Shown here in pieces: positions 22,564-35,300 of a stretch of 64,000 nucleotides of DNA. The translations under genes were made by a program, and so were the position numbers. The DNA is from Adineta vaga. Taxonomy: Eukaryota > Rotifera. The stretch's first letter is position 1. Each line of letters begins with the position of its first letter. The notes under the pieces were generated by a model that saw only the letters and a program-made list of their open reading frames with translations, did not search any database and was not told the DNA's origin. The DNA is taken from NCBI GenBank assembly GCA_021613535.1, contig CP075496.1, forward strand, positions 12,586,001 through 12,650,000, written 5' to 3'.

Positions 22564-23005
22564 AATGATTAGATTTCACAAAAGTAGAATGTTCAATAAA
22601 AGTTCAAGATAAAGAATTATTCTTTGATTTTCGTTGTTGTTTTTTCTGTGATCAACTCGATATAGACTAAGAAATCTTTATTCTTTCTTTCATTTCATTG
22701 GTTATTTACTATAGTAAAGAATGGATTTCATATGCTAGAATCCATTTGTAGCTGACTAATAATGACATCTATGAAAAAATCAAAATACTACTTTTCGACG
22801 AAATCATCACATGTATAGTTTAGTTAATAGATCGATTAAATAAAAATCGAAACTATTATTTATAATATCTGTTCAAAGCATATATAAAAAAAGAAACGAA
22901 AGATTATTACATGTACACTATATTTAGAATAGATATAGTAGCACAAAAAAGCACGAAGAAAAGTTGGCATATCATCATCGATATAATCTTTGAAATTCAT
23001 TGTTT

Positions 23006-24140
23006 TCAAGAGAGCGAAGATGTCTGTTCGTCATCGTCAGCAGTTTTTAATTCAAGTTTATCAATAGCATTTAAATCTAATGGTGTTGGTAATACTGATG
23101 TTATTGTATTATGAATATTATTTGAATGCGAGTCAGAATGTGTACCAATCATTACTGGAATTTGTAATTCAAAATCAGAAAAAAGTCCTTTTGCTTTAAC
23201 TTCAAATCTAATATCATAATTAACATAAACATATACATCACAACGATTGTCTCGTCCTTCAAAACGATATGATGGTGAAATTCCAATCGGAATTGTAAAT
23301 GGACATGCTGTTTCTACATGTTGTGCGTTGAAATTAACTAATTGAGGAATTGGAACGCGCATGATTTCTAAACGACGTCGCTGTTGTGCAATATCATAAC
23401 GTTGGATGAGACAAATATCAATACGTTTGATTAATAAATGAAGTGGATTGAGAATATCGAGTGTGATGATTGTTGTTTCACCTGGTACAAGAGCAGAATG
23501 TTGAAGAACACCTTTGATTATAACATCATGACGTCTCGTATCAAATTTAACTGAAGAATGAGAATTATTGACATGACGAAGATTTACACGAGGATAAATA
23601 CGTAATGGATAGTGAAGATAAGTATTTGCAACGTACCACTTCTTTTCTACTAATAACTTTTCATAGAAAATTTAAAAAAATGAAATTCATTCGTAAGAAT
23701 TCTATGAATAATTATTTTACCTCTAATTGATAACGGACAAATGGATAATCTTTTGGATGTAATGTCGGTGGGAGAAGATCTGGTAAAAGAATTGAAAATG
23801 GATATGTATAGAGACCTGGTTCAAAAGTTGTCAAATCTGTTGGACCATGTTTAACTTGATGGTGTGGAACAAATATCATTTGACCTAATCTTACTTTTTG
23901 TCGAAGAATACAAATATCATGACGATCCACTACTTGATTTGTTTGTCCATTTTGCATACGATTTTTATGCATTGTAATATAACCAACAGTTCCATTGACA
24001 ATCAAATGAATATCATCCGTTGTCGGTATACTTTCTGAAACAGTACATTGAACTTTACCAGATATAATATCGCCAGAATAGTAAATTATTGGTTGTACTT
24101 GATCAAGTGTAATACTTATGGTCGCATTGTTATTACCCAT
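23006..24140 (-). CDS. Arrestin domain-containing protein (alpha-arrestin)
   Basis: Two exons. The chosen ATG (24138-24140) gives MGNNNATISITLDQVQPIIY; an earlier in-frame ATG would add only MYILIII. The N-terminal arrestin fold shows YYSGDIISGKVQCTVSES, a middle with GPTDLTTFEPGLYTYPFSIL and HPKDYPFVRYQLEV. After a short intron (about 23651-23719) the C-terminal arrestin domain follows: LVPGETTIITLDILNPLHLL, then CPFTIPIGISPSYRF and VYVYVNYDIRFEVKAKGLF. Alpha-arrestins act as adaptors for ubiquitin ligases on membrane cargo, but no PPxY motif, the usual Nedd4 dock, is visible in the C-terminal tail (ending DDDEQTSSLS). Gly at position 2 leaves N-myristoylation possible, although Ala at position 6 is not ideal. 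Confidence 0.85.
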
Positions 24141-25296
24141 AATTATTATTAAAATATACAAATGAGTTTTTGTTGAAATAAATCAGCTATGTTGATTTGT
24201 TTCTTTAGTCTTGCCATCTGATATTTTGATTAGACGTCGGTATGAAATATCACGTTTGTTAAAAATAACAAAACCGATGACATTCAAGTGAAATTAATAT
24301 GAACCAAAATAAACATGTCGTGAGATATGTTTAGTCAATTATGATGTCAAAGAAAATGTTCGCGATGAAATTATTCCTAAACAAAATTTACATTTCTTTG
24401 ACTACACAACTTCGAATAGATTTGAGCAAGATTTTGACAATAAGAATTAATAACATACATCTTACTTTCAAACTGTTGAATCAATAGATAAGGGAAAAAA
24501 AGTATCTTCATATCAAGGAAGTATTTTTTATGCCAACTAATCTTTTCATTGAAATGAATTTTTTTCTTCTATTAAGAATAAAGTAATTAGGATATTTTTT
24601 TCTTTTTTTAATGTCAATGTTGAATTTTTCTTTTTAAATATTTGTTTGAAGAAAAAGAAAACAAATTTGTTCGTTAAGTAATTCAACCTCTAATGAAAAT
24701 TAGTATATGAAGAAAAGAAAAACAAAATTTTCCTCACTCAATATGTTACAAATATATAAGAATTTTCTCGATAAGATTATTTATACGAGAATTTAATGAA
24801 ACTAAATTTTTCAAATCAACCTTGAGCACCTATTTTTCATACATGATTTTAATTAGTTTTTTTATCTGTCTTACTTTTTTAATTTCATGCACTAGTTAAT
24901 CAATTTTCATAGACAAGAAAAATCAGTGCATATCAAGATATTGGCCTTGATCATCTTTAGTAGTCGTTCTTGATTCTATATCTATAAAACAGAATCAAGG
25001 ACAATTATAGATTTTTAATTACTGATACAATTATCGAACATGTTTGTTTGTTTGTTTGTTTCGATGTTTGAAGAAAAAAACAAGAAGTGATAAAATTATC
25101 GAGTTCGAATTAAAATACTCGGGTATATTATATTATGAAAAAAATATGAATGAAAAATAGATAAATGCACAAGCAAACAAAATTGTTAGGAAATAAATAT
25201 TTTAAATAGAATTACTTAATTTCATCAATTAACTAAAATTTAATGCCTAGAGAAGATAAAGAATAGAATTGACTTGTTGAATAAATAATTAAAAAC
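24141..25296. other. Intergenic, possible 3' exon of the polyQ gene
   Basis: About 1.15 kb with a (TTTG)n run near 25041-25061. On the minus strand the sequence near 24929-24995 after TTTTATAG contains a short open stretch (IESRTTTKDDQGQYLDMH then TGA). The polyQ gene ends at 25297 with a TAA that lies inside a perfect donor (CAT|GTAAGT), so splicing to a further exon here is possible, but the phases do not fit the attractive frame. Confidence 0.4.
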
Positions 25297-28200
25297 TTAC
25301 ATGTCTAATGGAACTATTTCAATTTCTTCGATTTCATTTTCTTTTTCTGATGAAGATGTATCAAGTGTACTAGTAGAATCTCGTGATGGCGACCGTGGAG
25401 ATTGATGAACATGTTGTTTTACTTGAGTTGTACGATGTATGACTGTTGATGAATGTTTATTCAAAATTGGTGCATTGATTTGAGATTGATGGGCATAACG
25501 TGTAGTTTCTTCGATTTGAGCACTAAGATCTAATGCAGCTTTCAATGCGAGATTATCACTACTTCTGACATGTTGAAGAATATCATTGGGTAATTGATCA
25601 ACAATGACAGGTTCAGGATATTTATTCTCAGCATCAGATGTTTTTGATGGAATTGGAATATCCGTTGGTTCAGTTGGTTCTGCATATTCAATACTAAATT
25701 GACAACCATTTAGACTAGGAATTTGGCTGTAATGCAGTAAATGCGAAGAAAAAGTTTATTTTCAAGATTTTTATTCTTACTTGAGCATATTACGAAGATT
25801 GACTTCACTCAATTCTGGTATATCTAATGCTGATGCTGGTCGAAACATTTCTGTGAAAGAAGGTGCCGTATGTGGCCTTGGTATAATATTATCAGGTACA
25901 CGTAGCGAATTATTGTTGTTATTATTAACAGACGTTGGTGATTTGCCATTACCCAAATCGAAATTAATTGGCATAAAACTATTTGGAGTAAAACGGTGTA
26001 CCTGGTTATTGTATACATTTGGTACTACAATGAAGAAAAATAAATTATACATTAGTAATGATATTAATTAATTGAAAAACTAGATAGAGAACGAACGAAG
26101 AAAGAAAGTAGTCATATAGACAAATTAATTAACCTGATGATAGTGGACTGCTAGCCAATGAAGAACTTATATTTCGAATAGGCGAACGATGTCTATTAAT
26201 GGCTGCTGCTTGTATATTTCTAATTGGAATCGGAGCCAATGGACCTGAATGTCCTGGTCGATTATTACTATTTGGTATGAACATATCAGGCGAACGATTC
26301 ATAGAAATAGGTCGACTTGTCGGATGAGCTCGTGGCGGACGTGGAACTACCGGTGGAAGATATGCAGCGGTTTGACTTTTGTCCTGAGTTTGTTGCATCT
26401 GTTGTTGCTGCTGTAGCTGTTGCTGTTGTTGTTGAAATCGTTGCTGTAATTCTTGTTGTTTTTGTTGATGCTGTTGTTGCAATAGTTGACGATATCTTTG
26501 TTGTTCTTGCTCTAATTGCGCCTGTTGATGTTCAATTTGTTGTTGTTTTTGTTGCAATAGTTGCCAATATTTCTGCTGTTGTTGATGTATTTGTTGTTGC
26601 TCTTGCTGCAACTGTTGTTCTTTCGCTTGTTGTCTTTGTTGTTGCTCTACCAGCATTTGTTGCTGTTTTTGTTGTTGTTCTATCAACGATTGCTGTTGTT
26701 TTGCCTGTTGCTCTATTAGCGCTTGTTGTTTTTGTCGTTGCTGAAGTAAGAGAAACTCCTGTTGTAGTCTCTGTTGTGGTTTTTGTGGCACCTGAGACTG
26801 TTGTTTCTGTGGTTGCTGTGGTTGTGTTTGCTGTTGCTGTGGCTGTTGTTGTGGCTGCTGTTGCTGCTGCTGCTGTGGCTGTGACTGTTGTTGTGACTGT
26901 TGCTTTTGTGGCTGTTGCTTTTGTGCCTGTGGCTGTGGCTGTTGTTGTGGTTTTTGTTGCGTTTGCAGTTGCTTTTGTTTTTGCTGTGATTGTAGTTGTT
27001 GCAGTTGTTGTTTTTGATGCTGTTGTACTTGCTGTTGATGCTTTTGATGTAACGGCGCTTGCTGTGGCGGCGTTTGTTGCTGCGGCGGCTTTTGTTGTTG
27101 TTGTTGTTGTTTTTGATTTACCGGCGTCTGTTTGTTTTGAGATGGTAACTGACTGTGCGGTCTCTGTAACTGAGCCTGTGTCTGTTGTTGCTTTTGTTGC
27201 GGCTGAACTTGCGGTTGTTGCTGTGGTTTTTGTTGTTGTTGTTGTTGTTGTTGTGTTTGTACTTGCTGTTGTTTTGGTTGTTGCTGCTGCTGCTGTTGTT
27301 GTTGTTTTTGCTGAAGCTGCTGCTTTTGTTGCATTTGTAATTGCTGTTGTTTATTTTGCACTTGTTGTGTAGCTTGTTGTTGTGGTTTTTGTTGTTGCTG
27401 AAACTTTTGCTGCTGTAGTGTTTGAATTTGTTTTTGCTGTTGTTGCACTGCTTGTTGCAGCTGTGATTGTGACTTTTGCAGCGTCTGTTGCGTCACCTGT
27501 TGTTGTTGTTGTTGTTGTTGCTGCTGCTTCGGTTGCGATAACTGTGGCTGAGGTGATAATCCTTGTTTTCGCTGTTGCTGTTGAGTTTGAAGCAATTGCT
27601 GATGTTGTAATTGTTGTTGCTTTTGTTGCTGAAGCTGCAACTGCTGCTGTTGCTGCTGTTGCGGTTGCTGCTGTTGTTGTGGCTGTTGCTGTTGTTGTGG
27701 CTGCTGTTGTTGTACCTGTGCCTGTAGATGTTGTTGTGGCTGCTGTTGTTGTACCTGTGCCTGTAGATGTTGTTGCTGCTGCTGCGGATTCTGCAACTGT
27801 TGTTGTTTCTGTTGTTGCTGTTGTTGTTGAATGAGTTGCTGTTGTTGTTGTTGTTGTTGCTGTTGTTGCTGTTGCTGTTGCTGTTGCTGTTGTTGAATGA
27901 GTTGTTGCTGTTGTTGCTGTTGAATGAGCTGTTGTTGCTGCTGTTGCTGTTGAATGAGTTGTTGTTGTTGCTGTTGAATGAGTTGTTGCTGCTGAAGAAA
28001 TTGTCGTTGTATCGATTGTAGAGTTTGTTGCTGCTGTGATGGAGCTGGAAATCGAAGACTTGGACGATTAAGTGCATGTCCAGATGATGTAGTCTGAAGA
28101 GTGAATGGTTGCTGTTGTTGTGGTGTTGGTAGTCTAATTGGCGCTTGTAGAATATGGGGATGCATAGATTCATTGAGAAAATTCAAAATGATTGGATCTT

Positions 28201-29034
28201 TAGTTATACGCGGCCCCGAATCTCGTTGTAATTGATTATCAACAGCTTGTCGAATAGCATCTTCTGATGGTGGACCACCAGCTTCTGGATCATAGCGAAC
28301 TTTAACAATAATTGGTGCATCATCATCATCTTCTTCTTCTTCTGCATTAGTATCATCAGCGTCAGTCATTTCCACACTGTTTTGTTGAATATACGAATTC
28401 AATACTGCATTGGGTAATGCTTGTGTTAAACCAGCTGCTTTCATTGTTTGAATATCACTTGGAGTGATAGTACTAGCGAATATATTCGCTTTCTGTGCGT
28501 AATTAGGTCCTAATATTTTAGATAGAGGAGCCATTGTATGAGCTTTTCGTTCTCTTTGAATATACTCATGTATAGTACCAGCTGAACGCGAATTGGTTAA
28601 TGGTGCTGTAGCTTGTGGTAAAAGATCTTCAATTGTTGGTAATGCACCTAAACTTGCTTGTCGAGCTAATGCGCGATTTTGGTTAGGATTGGACATAACT
28701 GTTGGAGTTCTGGATGCTAAAAGAAATAAACGTAAATGATTAACAAAAATAGATTAAAATAAAATAGTATACGTTCTCGAGAAATTTTGTCATTTTTAAC
28801 TCTTGAATCTTTTTTAAATTCATCTTGATGTTTCATTGCTTCTTCTAATGATGAATAAATATGTTTGTCCATATTACCTCGTTGAGAAACTGCATGTGAC
28901 ATTGAACTATGTATTTGCTGCCCTTCATTACCTCGATTCCAAACGATTTCATTAATCTGTCTTAAGTTTGATACTGGTTGACGATAGAATGATTGATGAT
29001 TAAATCCATGAGTTGGTATCGGTGCTTGATACAT
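25297..29034 (-). CDS. Very large polyglutamine-rich protein, uncharacterised
   Basis: The gene starts MYQAPIPTHGFNHQSFYRQP (ATG 29032-29034). It splices into a long exon (26129 to about 28718) that opens with SRTPTVMSNPNQNRALARQA and a non-repetitive region (LPTIEDLLPQATAPLTNSRS; acidic EEEEDDDDAPIIVKVRYDPE; KDPIILNFLNESMHPHIL). About 560 residues dominated by Gln follow, with LIQ, PQ, KQ and HLQAQV interruptions, then a Pro/Arg/Ser-rich part (PVVPRPPRAHPTSRP) and further exons (HRFTPNSFMPINFDLGNGKS; FTEMFRPASALDIPELSEVN; an acidic tail EKENEIEEIEIVPLDM). The tract mixes CAA and CAG. Such tracts occur in transcriptional co-regulators and in coiled or phase-separating proteins, but no known domain is seen. 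The 3' end is uncertain because the stop overlaps a donor site. Confidence 0.8.
26383..28050 (-). repeat. Imperfect CAA/CAG (polyglutamine) repeat tract
   Basis: About 1.65 kb of glutamine codons with interruptions, inside the coding exon above. The purest part (about 27800-28000) has runs of 5-17 Gln separated by a recurring LI (leucine-isoleucine) pair, giving LIQQQQQ units; a second unit, HLQAQVQQQQPQQ, occurs twice at about 27708-27770. Antisense frames here are long Val/Ala/Leu strings and are artefacts. Confidence 0.9.
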
Positions 29035-30192
29035 TTCACTACTAAACGAAGAAGACAGATAGTTGTCGTTTCACTTGTGCTCTTGTCGATAGTGACGAAC
29101 GAAAGTAATAAAACGAAACAGGTGAACGAACAGAATAGATATATAATATATTTGATATACACATGCATCGACAGAAAAAAATACCTTGGTTACATCAAAT
29201 AGATAGACCGCAACTGTGATTTCATGTGTCTGTACGTTTATGATTCGCTTATTTACTTGCATGAAATTATTCTATTTTTACCTGATGAATCGTATTTACA
29301 AATCGAAAGAAAAATATAATATAAACATGGATGAGAAAAGAGAGAAAAGAAAAGGTCGAAGTTGATTGAAAAGTAATTGTATAATTTGTTCCAAGAGAAG
29401 AGAAACCTGTTGAAACCTTGTCAAAGAAGCAAATAAAGAAAAAAAAAACTTGCTTCCAATTAGTTTCGTTTCTTTTTTTTCTCGATAAAAAATGTTTTCA
29501 ATATTATTAATTGATAGATCACTATCAGTTTTATCTTCAAAGCTAATTATCACATAAGAACTACTATTTAAAAACATTGGTATTGATTGATAAATATTTG
29601 ACATAAAAAGTATTTTCTCTCCTATTAAAACATCATGAATAAATCAATAGCAACCATCAATTGTCGATTTTATGTTAATTACGATTTTATTCAATCAACA
29701 CATACATATATATATATATATCAAATTTAACTAATGTTGATGCTGTATTTATGTGTTTGTTTTTTTTACCTAGGAAGAAAAGAAAGACAAAACAGTAGTG
29801 TTGTGCATGCACACCTGATTAATTATCACTAATCTTCTTGACATATTGACACGTTATTATCGTATTGAAATAAATATTTACCATACGATTGATCAATTCT
29901 CTATGATTTGAATGAATATCGACATCTAATTTCGTGATTTATTGTTGTTTTTATTTCTTCGTTCTTTTATTGACATGAAAAAGAATTGAATAACTCGAAG
30001 ACGTAAACATACATTTTGTATATTAGATGATTTACAAAAAAAAGAGTTTATACAATGAATACTAGAATTCTCAATGAACACATATTCTATTTATACAACA
30101 AGAAGAAAAGGAAAAATATGACTTGGCTAATCAGATCAAAAATTGTTTGTTCATTCAATAGAGAGAAAAATAAATTTGAATCCTACGCTAAA
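29035..30192. other. Intergenic, no gene seen
   Basis: Upstream flank of the polyQ gene and 3' flank of the TLCD gene. It holds a TA run at about 29708-29721. A 102-codon minus-strand frame (29296-29604, MSNIYQSIPMFLNSSSYVII) begins plausibly but becomes Phe/Leu/Ser low complexity; not called. Confidence 0.5.
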
Positions 30193-31582
30193 TTATGACA
30201 TTAATTGACGTGATTTGTATCGTTTAAGAAAATCTGTATACAAGACACGGTAGAAAAGAATTGGATTTATAATCCACATAACTGGTATAAGTATGCATGT
30301 GACAAATATATAATAAGAATCTCCTACACGATGACGATCATGATAAACGAAAAGAGTGACAAAAAATAACATACATAGACGACAAAAGAAGAATGTCAGA
30401 ATATTAAGAATCATATTTAAACGAACAAAAAAATTCTCTCGTGATATATGAAATAAATGAAAAAGTTTTCGTGCATGAAGAAATATGGAATTGACTTCTG
30501 CTAATAATGCAAACATTTGATATCCAATATTTCGTACACGAAAAATATTTAAACCAAAGAATAATAATACCTAAATAGAAAAGAAATGTGTCAGTGTGTT
30601 TTTTTTCTTCTCCTTCTATTTCTTTTGAAAGTCTTCTAATCGGTGACACATTTTCTCGATTGTTTTAATAGAAAATTGTTGTAACAAATAAGATATCAAT
30701 CATAATGTGTTACGGTACGTTCATTTATAAGGTAAATTGTAGACACATAAACAATTATACTTCATACCTGTCATCGACCGTAACAGGTCTATTCTTTATG
30801 TTACGGTTGGCTAGAAAAGAAAGCTAATTATCTTGTTCGAGAAACCTCAACATTTATTGACAATCATTTGTCATTGATGGTATGTCTTTATACTACGAAA
30901 CAAAAACCATATATAATGACTTTTTTCTTCTGTTTTGTTCGATGATTCAAGCAGAAAATTGACCGTGATCTTATAATTGACGCTGCTTGTGTCTAGGATG
31001 TCAATATCAAAAGAGTTTCACGACATATGATCATGAGTTCGAACTTCAATGAACTGTTAAGGTCTATGTCTCTAGGTAAATCTTCATAACTATTGATATA
31101 CTTACGACAATATGATGTAAAAGAATTTCCAATAAATCAGCTCCTCTTCGATTGGAAATCACATCACATAGATCATAACAAAAATAACCTAAAAAATAAT
31201 TTCGAAATATTCTCAATAAATTTATATAGATTGTCAACATACCAAATGATATAGAACAAGTTACATATGTAACAAAATTGACATGTTCAACAAAATCATG
31301 ACGTAATCCTGAATATGACAAAAAGCTGTAAAGAACAAGTACACCGGTAATAAGAGCATGTATCCAACTAATTAATAAATTTAATCTTTGCCAACGTTCT
31401 TCATCAGAATCTGTTAGCCAAGTTCGACATGGTGGTTTCAATGATGCTTTATCTTGATTATCTGTTTTATTTGGAAATAAACGATAATTCGTTAATGGAC
31501 GTACTAAATATCGACAAGTAAGAAAGCTAACAAAAGATATTATGGTCCAAGAAAGACCGAGTGTTACATTAATTGTAATCAT
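30193..31582 (-). CDS. TLC domain-containing protein, TLCD1/TLCD2-like
   Basis: Three exons. It starts MITINVTLGLSWTIISFVSF (ATG 31580-31582), a first membrane helix. The family pattern follows: RWQRLNLLISWIHALITGVL, then after a short intron GYFCYDLCDVISNRRGADL and LLEILLHHIV, which carries the paired His. After a longer intron of about 530 bp it continues VLLFFGLNIFRVRNIGYQMF, LLAEVNSIFLHARKLFHLF and further membrane helices to the basic end FLKRYKSRQLMS. TLCD1/2 proteins influence the fatty acid composition and fluidity of membrane phospholipids at the plasma membrane. LISWIHAL and CYDLCD favour TLCD1/2 over ceramide synthases, which carry a Lag1 motif not seen here. The long intron holds three copies of a 9-mer described in the findings. 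Confidence 0.87.
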
Positions 31583-32355
31583 TTATCTAAACAGAACGAG
31601 AGAAAAAAATGTCAAGAATAATTAGCAATTATTATTTTATTTTTGTTTGTAATCGAGAGATTATCATGTTTAGTTTTTAATTGTAAATGAGCACGTGGAA
31701 GAGAAAGAAAAAGAGAAATAAATGCCACTGATATGCAAGCAAAAGCGGTGATGTCACAAATAAGCGGTGGCTTTAAACATATCACTGTCGTCACAAAAAT
31801 GAGAAAAAAAACATGCTTGGATTATCAGAAAAAAATCGGTTTAGTTTCGTCTATGGAATGAGCATGATGGAAGAGAATGAAATAGCAGATAAACAACAAT
31901 AGTAACAAAAGAAAATGAAATATAGAACACGAAGAAATAAAGAAAATGATAGTCAATAATAGATATAAATACGTTGGAATAAACAATAAAGAAAAATATG
32001 AAATGGATGCAGAAATTATCTGACAAAATGAGTCGAATGTATTGCGTTAATTGGATTAGATTAATAGAAGTAGTTCACATTAGTCGATGGTTGTATGAAG
32101 ACAAAAAACATACATGAAAAGAGAAAAAAGAGCTTGATGAACAAAGAAATTTGTTGTATTTTGTTCTTTCTTTTGTGTATGTATGTTGTTTTATCAAAGA
32201 TAAGGACGGATTAACGTATACATGAAGAGACAAAAGTCTTTTGATGGAAAGGAACAAAAAAAAGAAAAGACAATTCCTGGAAAATGAATAGATAATATAT
32301 AGGAGAGAAGAAACTAAAAGTATTTTCATAAATAACGAAAAGATATTCTTTACAA
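31583..32355. other. Intergenic, no gene seen
   Basis: AT-rich spacer between the start of the TLCD gene and the 3' end of the SLK gene. Short minus-strand frames are Phe/Ser/Leu low complexity and have no coding character. Confidence 0.55.
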
Positions 32356-35300
32356 TCAATTTAATGTTCCAAAATTTGATGTTGGTGGCGTATCAAAATA
32401 GAAATCTTTTTGTTTTAATGTTTCACGTACAAATCTTTCTTCTAATTCCTAAAATAAGTCAAATAAAACTTAATTTTTGTATGATTTAAAAATAATTAAG
32501 AATGAAGAAGTTGTTTTTTTTAATAGTTATATATAAATAAAGGTGCAGAGCGACCAAATGAATATATCAAGATAATGATATTGTGTAGGATGTTTCGAGC
32601 AGCAACAGCAATAGTGGATTAGTGAATAGAAATATAAAGAAAAGATATCCCCGGAAGAAAGATGTATGAAATATTGATATAAGAATGAAATAGAATAGAT
32701 ATTCAGACTACCTCTCGATAACTCTCTCGAATATGTTTGAAATGTTCAAAAAAGAATATGCTCGCTATCATTGCTTAATTTCCAAAATTGCTCATCATCA
32801 ATCAATTCAACACCTGGCCATGAATGCCATGATTGAAGACGATAACTACCAGTTGAACGAAGTAAAGCAGGTACATGCGATGTTATTGGGGATTGAACGA
32901 CATTTGTCGTTTTGGGTAAAAATCGAGTTCGCATAGTTGTCGCACTCGAAAATGGTAAAGTTATAGGCAATTGCTAGAGAAAAATATAAAGTAGAAGTTA
33001 GAAACAAAAACTGAACGTTAGCAAGTTAATCAATTTTTAGACCGATCACCAATGAGTAGGAATTTTTTTTCTTTCATTCACCGACAAAACTAACAATTAG
33101 CTATCTAGTGCTAACTATCTAACTACCCGTTTATCAAACATGAACGATGGCAATATTGTTTATATCCGATTGTGGACGACGACGACGACGAGTAGGCAAT
33201 GTTGAAAATGGTTGTGATGCTGGTAGATCAATCGATGGATCGAATGAAGCTCGATCATATCGAACATTTTGTATGGCAGTTGACAATGAACGTGGTACAG
33301 AATGATAATTATTCGGATGGACTTGCTGAGATGATTTTTGAACTGTCATTGGACGAAAATTCGGATCCAAAAGAGCTTCAAGAGAAATCTCATCAGCATT
33401 GTAGACAAATGTCTGACAATGTTGTTTATTATTCTCGATAATATGAGAATGTTTTTCATTAGTCTGAGTGGTGGATTTCATCGCGAAGCGAGGAGGTACA
33501 TCAATATGAAAATGATCAATCTGGATGAGACAAAAATGATAAGATATCACAAAACAAAATAAATTCTTATTTATCAGTAAAATATTTGAAAGGAAATAAT
33601 TAATTAAACTTACCAATTTTCTTGTTTTTTGTGTATTACGAAATTCTACCCAATCACTTTCAAATGTTTGTTGAAGTTCTTGTAACTTTCGTGTTTCAAA
33701 TTCCACACATTGTTCTAATTTTTGTCTCTAAAAGACAAGAACGAAAAATTTCATTGATTTAAAGAATAGAGAAAACCAAATCATATGATCTTACTTGAAC
33801 AAGTAACAATTCATTTCTTGTTCCCTGTTGTTTATTATGAAGACTTTGAATTAAATGACGATGTTTTTCTTTCAAACGTTCTTCATGAATACGACGTCGA
33901 TCATTTTCATCATTTTCGAACTAGAATATCAAAAGAGATTTATAATGATCTCGTGCTCTATGAAAATTAGTTTCCTGCAAACAAATAATTAAATCAAAGG
34001 TATGAAAAACATTCATTAAATATACAAATTGTTCATCAGGGTCAAATAGAAGGAAAAAAACAAGAATCAAATGTTGACTTCAAGTGATTCTTTCGTTTCT
34101 TTTCATAAGAGAAAATGACAGGAACTATGATCTATTTCCGGAAGAAAGTTATCTTAATGGAAAATAGTATTTTCATGAAATATTCTCAGTATTAGAACTG
34201 AGATCGTTCTTCTAAATAACCTTGAATTACGAAGAAGAAAAATATGCTTGAAATGTCACATTATGAATCATGATAGATTAACCGTTTATAATCTCTTAAC
34301 AATTCGTAGAAAGAAACTGTTTGAAGAGATCATTATTGAATATAAATAAGAAATAAAATGTCTACCTTTTTAATAAGAACTTTTTCTTCCTCCAATGGCG
34401 TTTTATTAATAATTAACTGTTGACGAAATTGTTTATTTCGTGTTTTTTGCATTTTTTTCCATGTTCTCGGCCATTCTCGTCGATCTTCAGTCAATCGTGT
34501 TTCTAATGCTTCACGTTCTAAACGTATTTGTTCATCTAATTGTTGTACTTCTTTTTCCGATTGTTGTGTTAACATTGTTCGAAATAGAGAATAAAATGAT
34601 TTCGTTTGTTTACGTAAAAGATCATAACGTGAACGTAATTCATGTTCATCAATTTCCCATAAAGCTTGTTCTTTTGTTTTCATTAAGTTTTGTTTTTCGA
34701 CAAGAAACTGTCGTTCAAAAATTTGTATACGTTGTTTATGATAATTTTCAATTGTTCTCAATTGATTATCGAGAATTTGTTGTTGATTATCCGTAAATTG
34801 TTTTTCACGTAAATAAGATTCATTTTCTTTTTCAATCAGATAACGTTTGAATTGTTCTTTACGATCTTTAATGGAATTGTGACCTAGAAAAATGAAAAGG
34901 AATTTTTCAGAAAATCAATACAATGATTAGTTTACCCATATTATTTAATAAAAGTGAATTGGTTGCATTGTTATTATATGGTGAATCAAAATCACGTTTT
35001 ATCTGTTTGAATTGTTCACGAATTTGTTCGCGAAATTGTTTTAATTCCTTTTCTTGATCTAGACAATAGAGAAAGAAGGAAATTTAAAGATATTTAGATG
35101 CAAAAGAAATGAAATCAGACAAACCAATTTTAATTTGTTTCAATTTTTTGTTACATTCATTGGATAAAATTACGCTTTCACGTTCGATTTCAATCTTTTG
35201 TTTTTGTTCCATTGTTTGTAATTCAAAATCATACTTTTTAACAAGTTCATCACGTTTACGACGAAATTCTTGTCGTTGTTCATCGATTTCAAATTCATGA

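Noticed and set aside
26317-27834. Long plus-strand open frames (351 and 150 codons) rich in Val, Ala and Leu
   Set aside because: They are antisense readings of the CAA/CAG repeat in the minus-strand polyQ gene; the composition follows from TTG/CTG repeats.
29296-29604. Minus-strand frame starting MSNIYQSIPMFLNSS
   Set aside because: Degenerates into Phe/Leu/Ser low complexity; no homology or splice partner found.
31010-31060. GAGTTCGAACTTC, resembling a tRNA B box
   Set aside because: No matching A box or cloverleaf arms nearby. No tRNA, rRNA or CRISPR array was found in the window.
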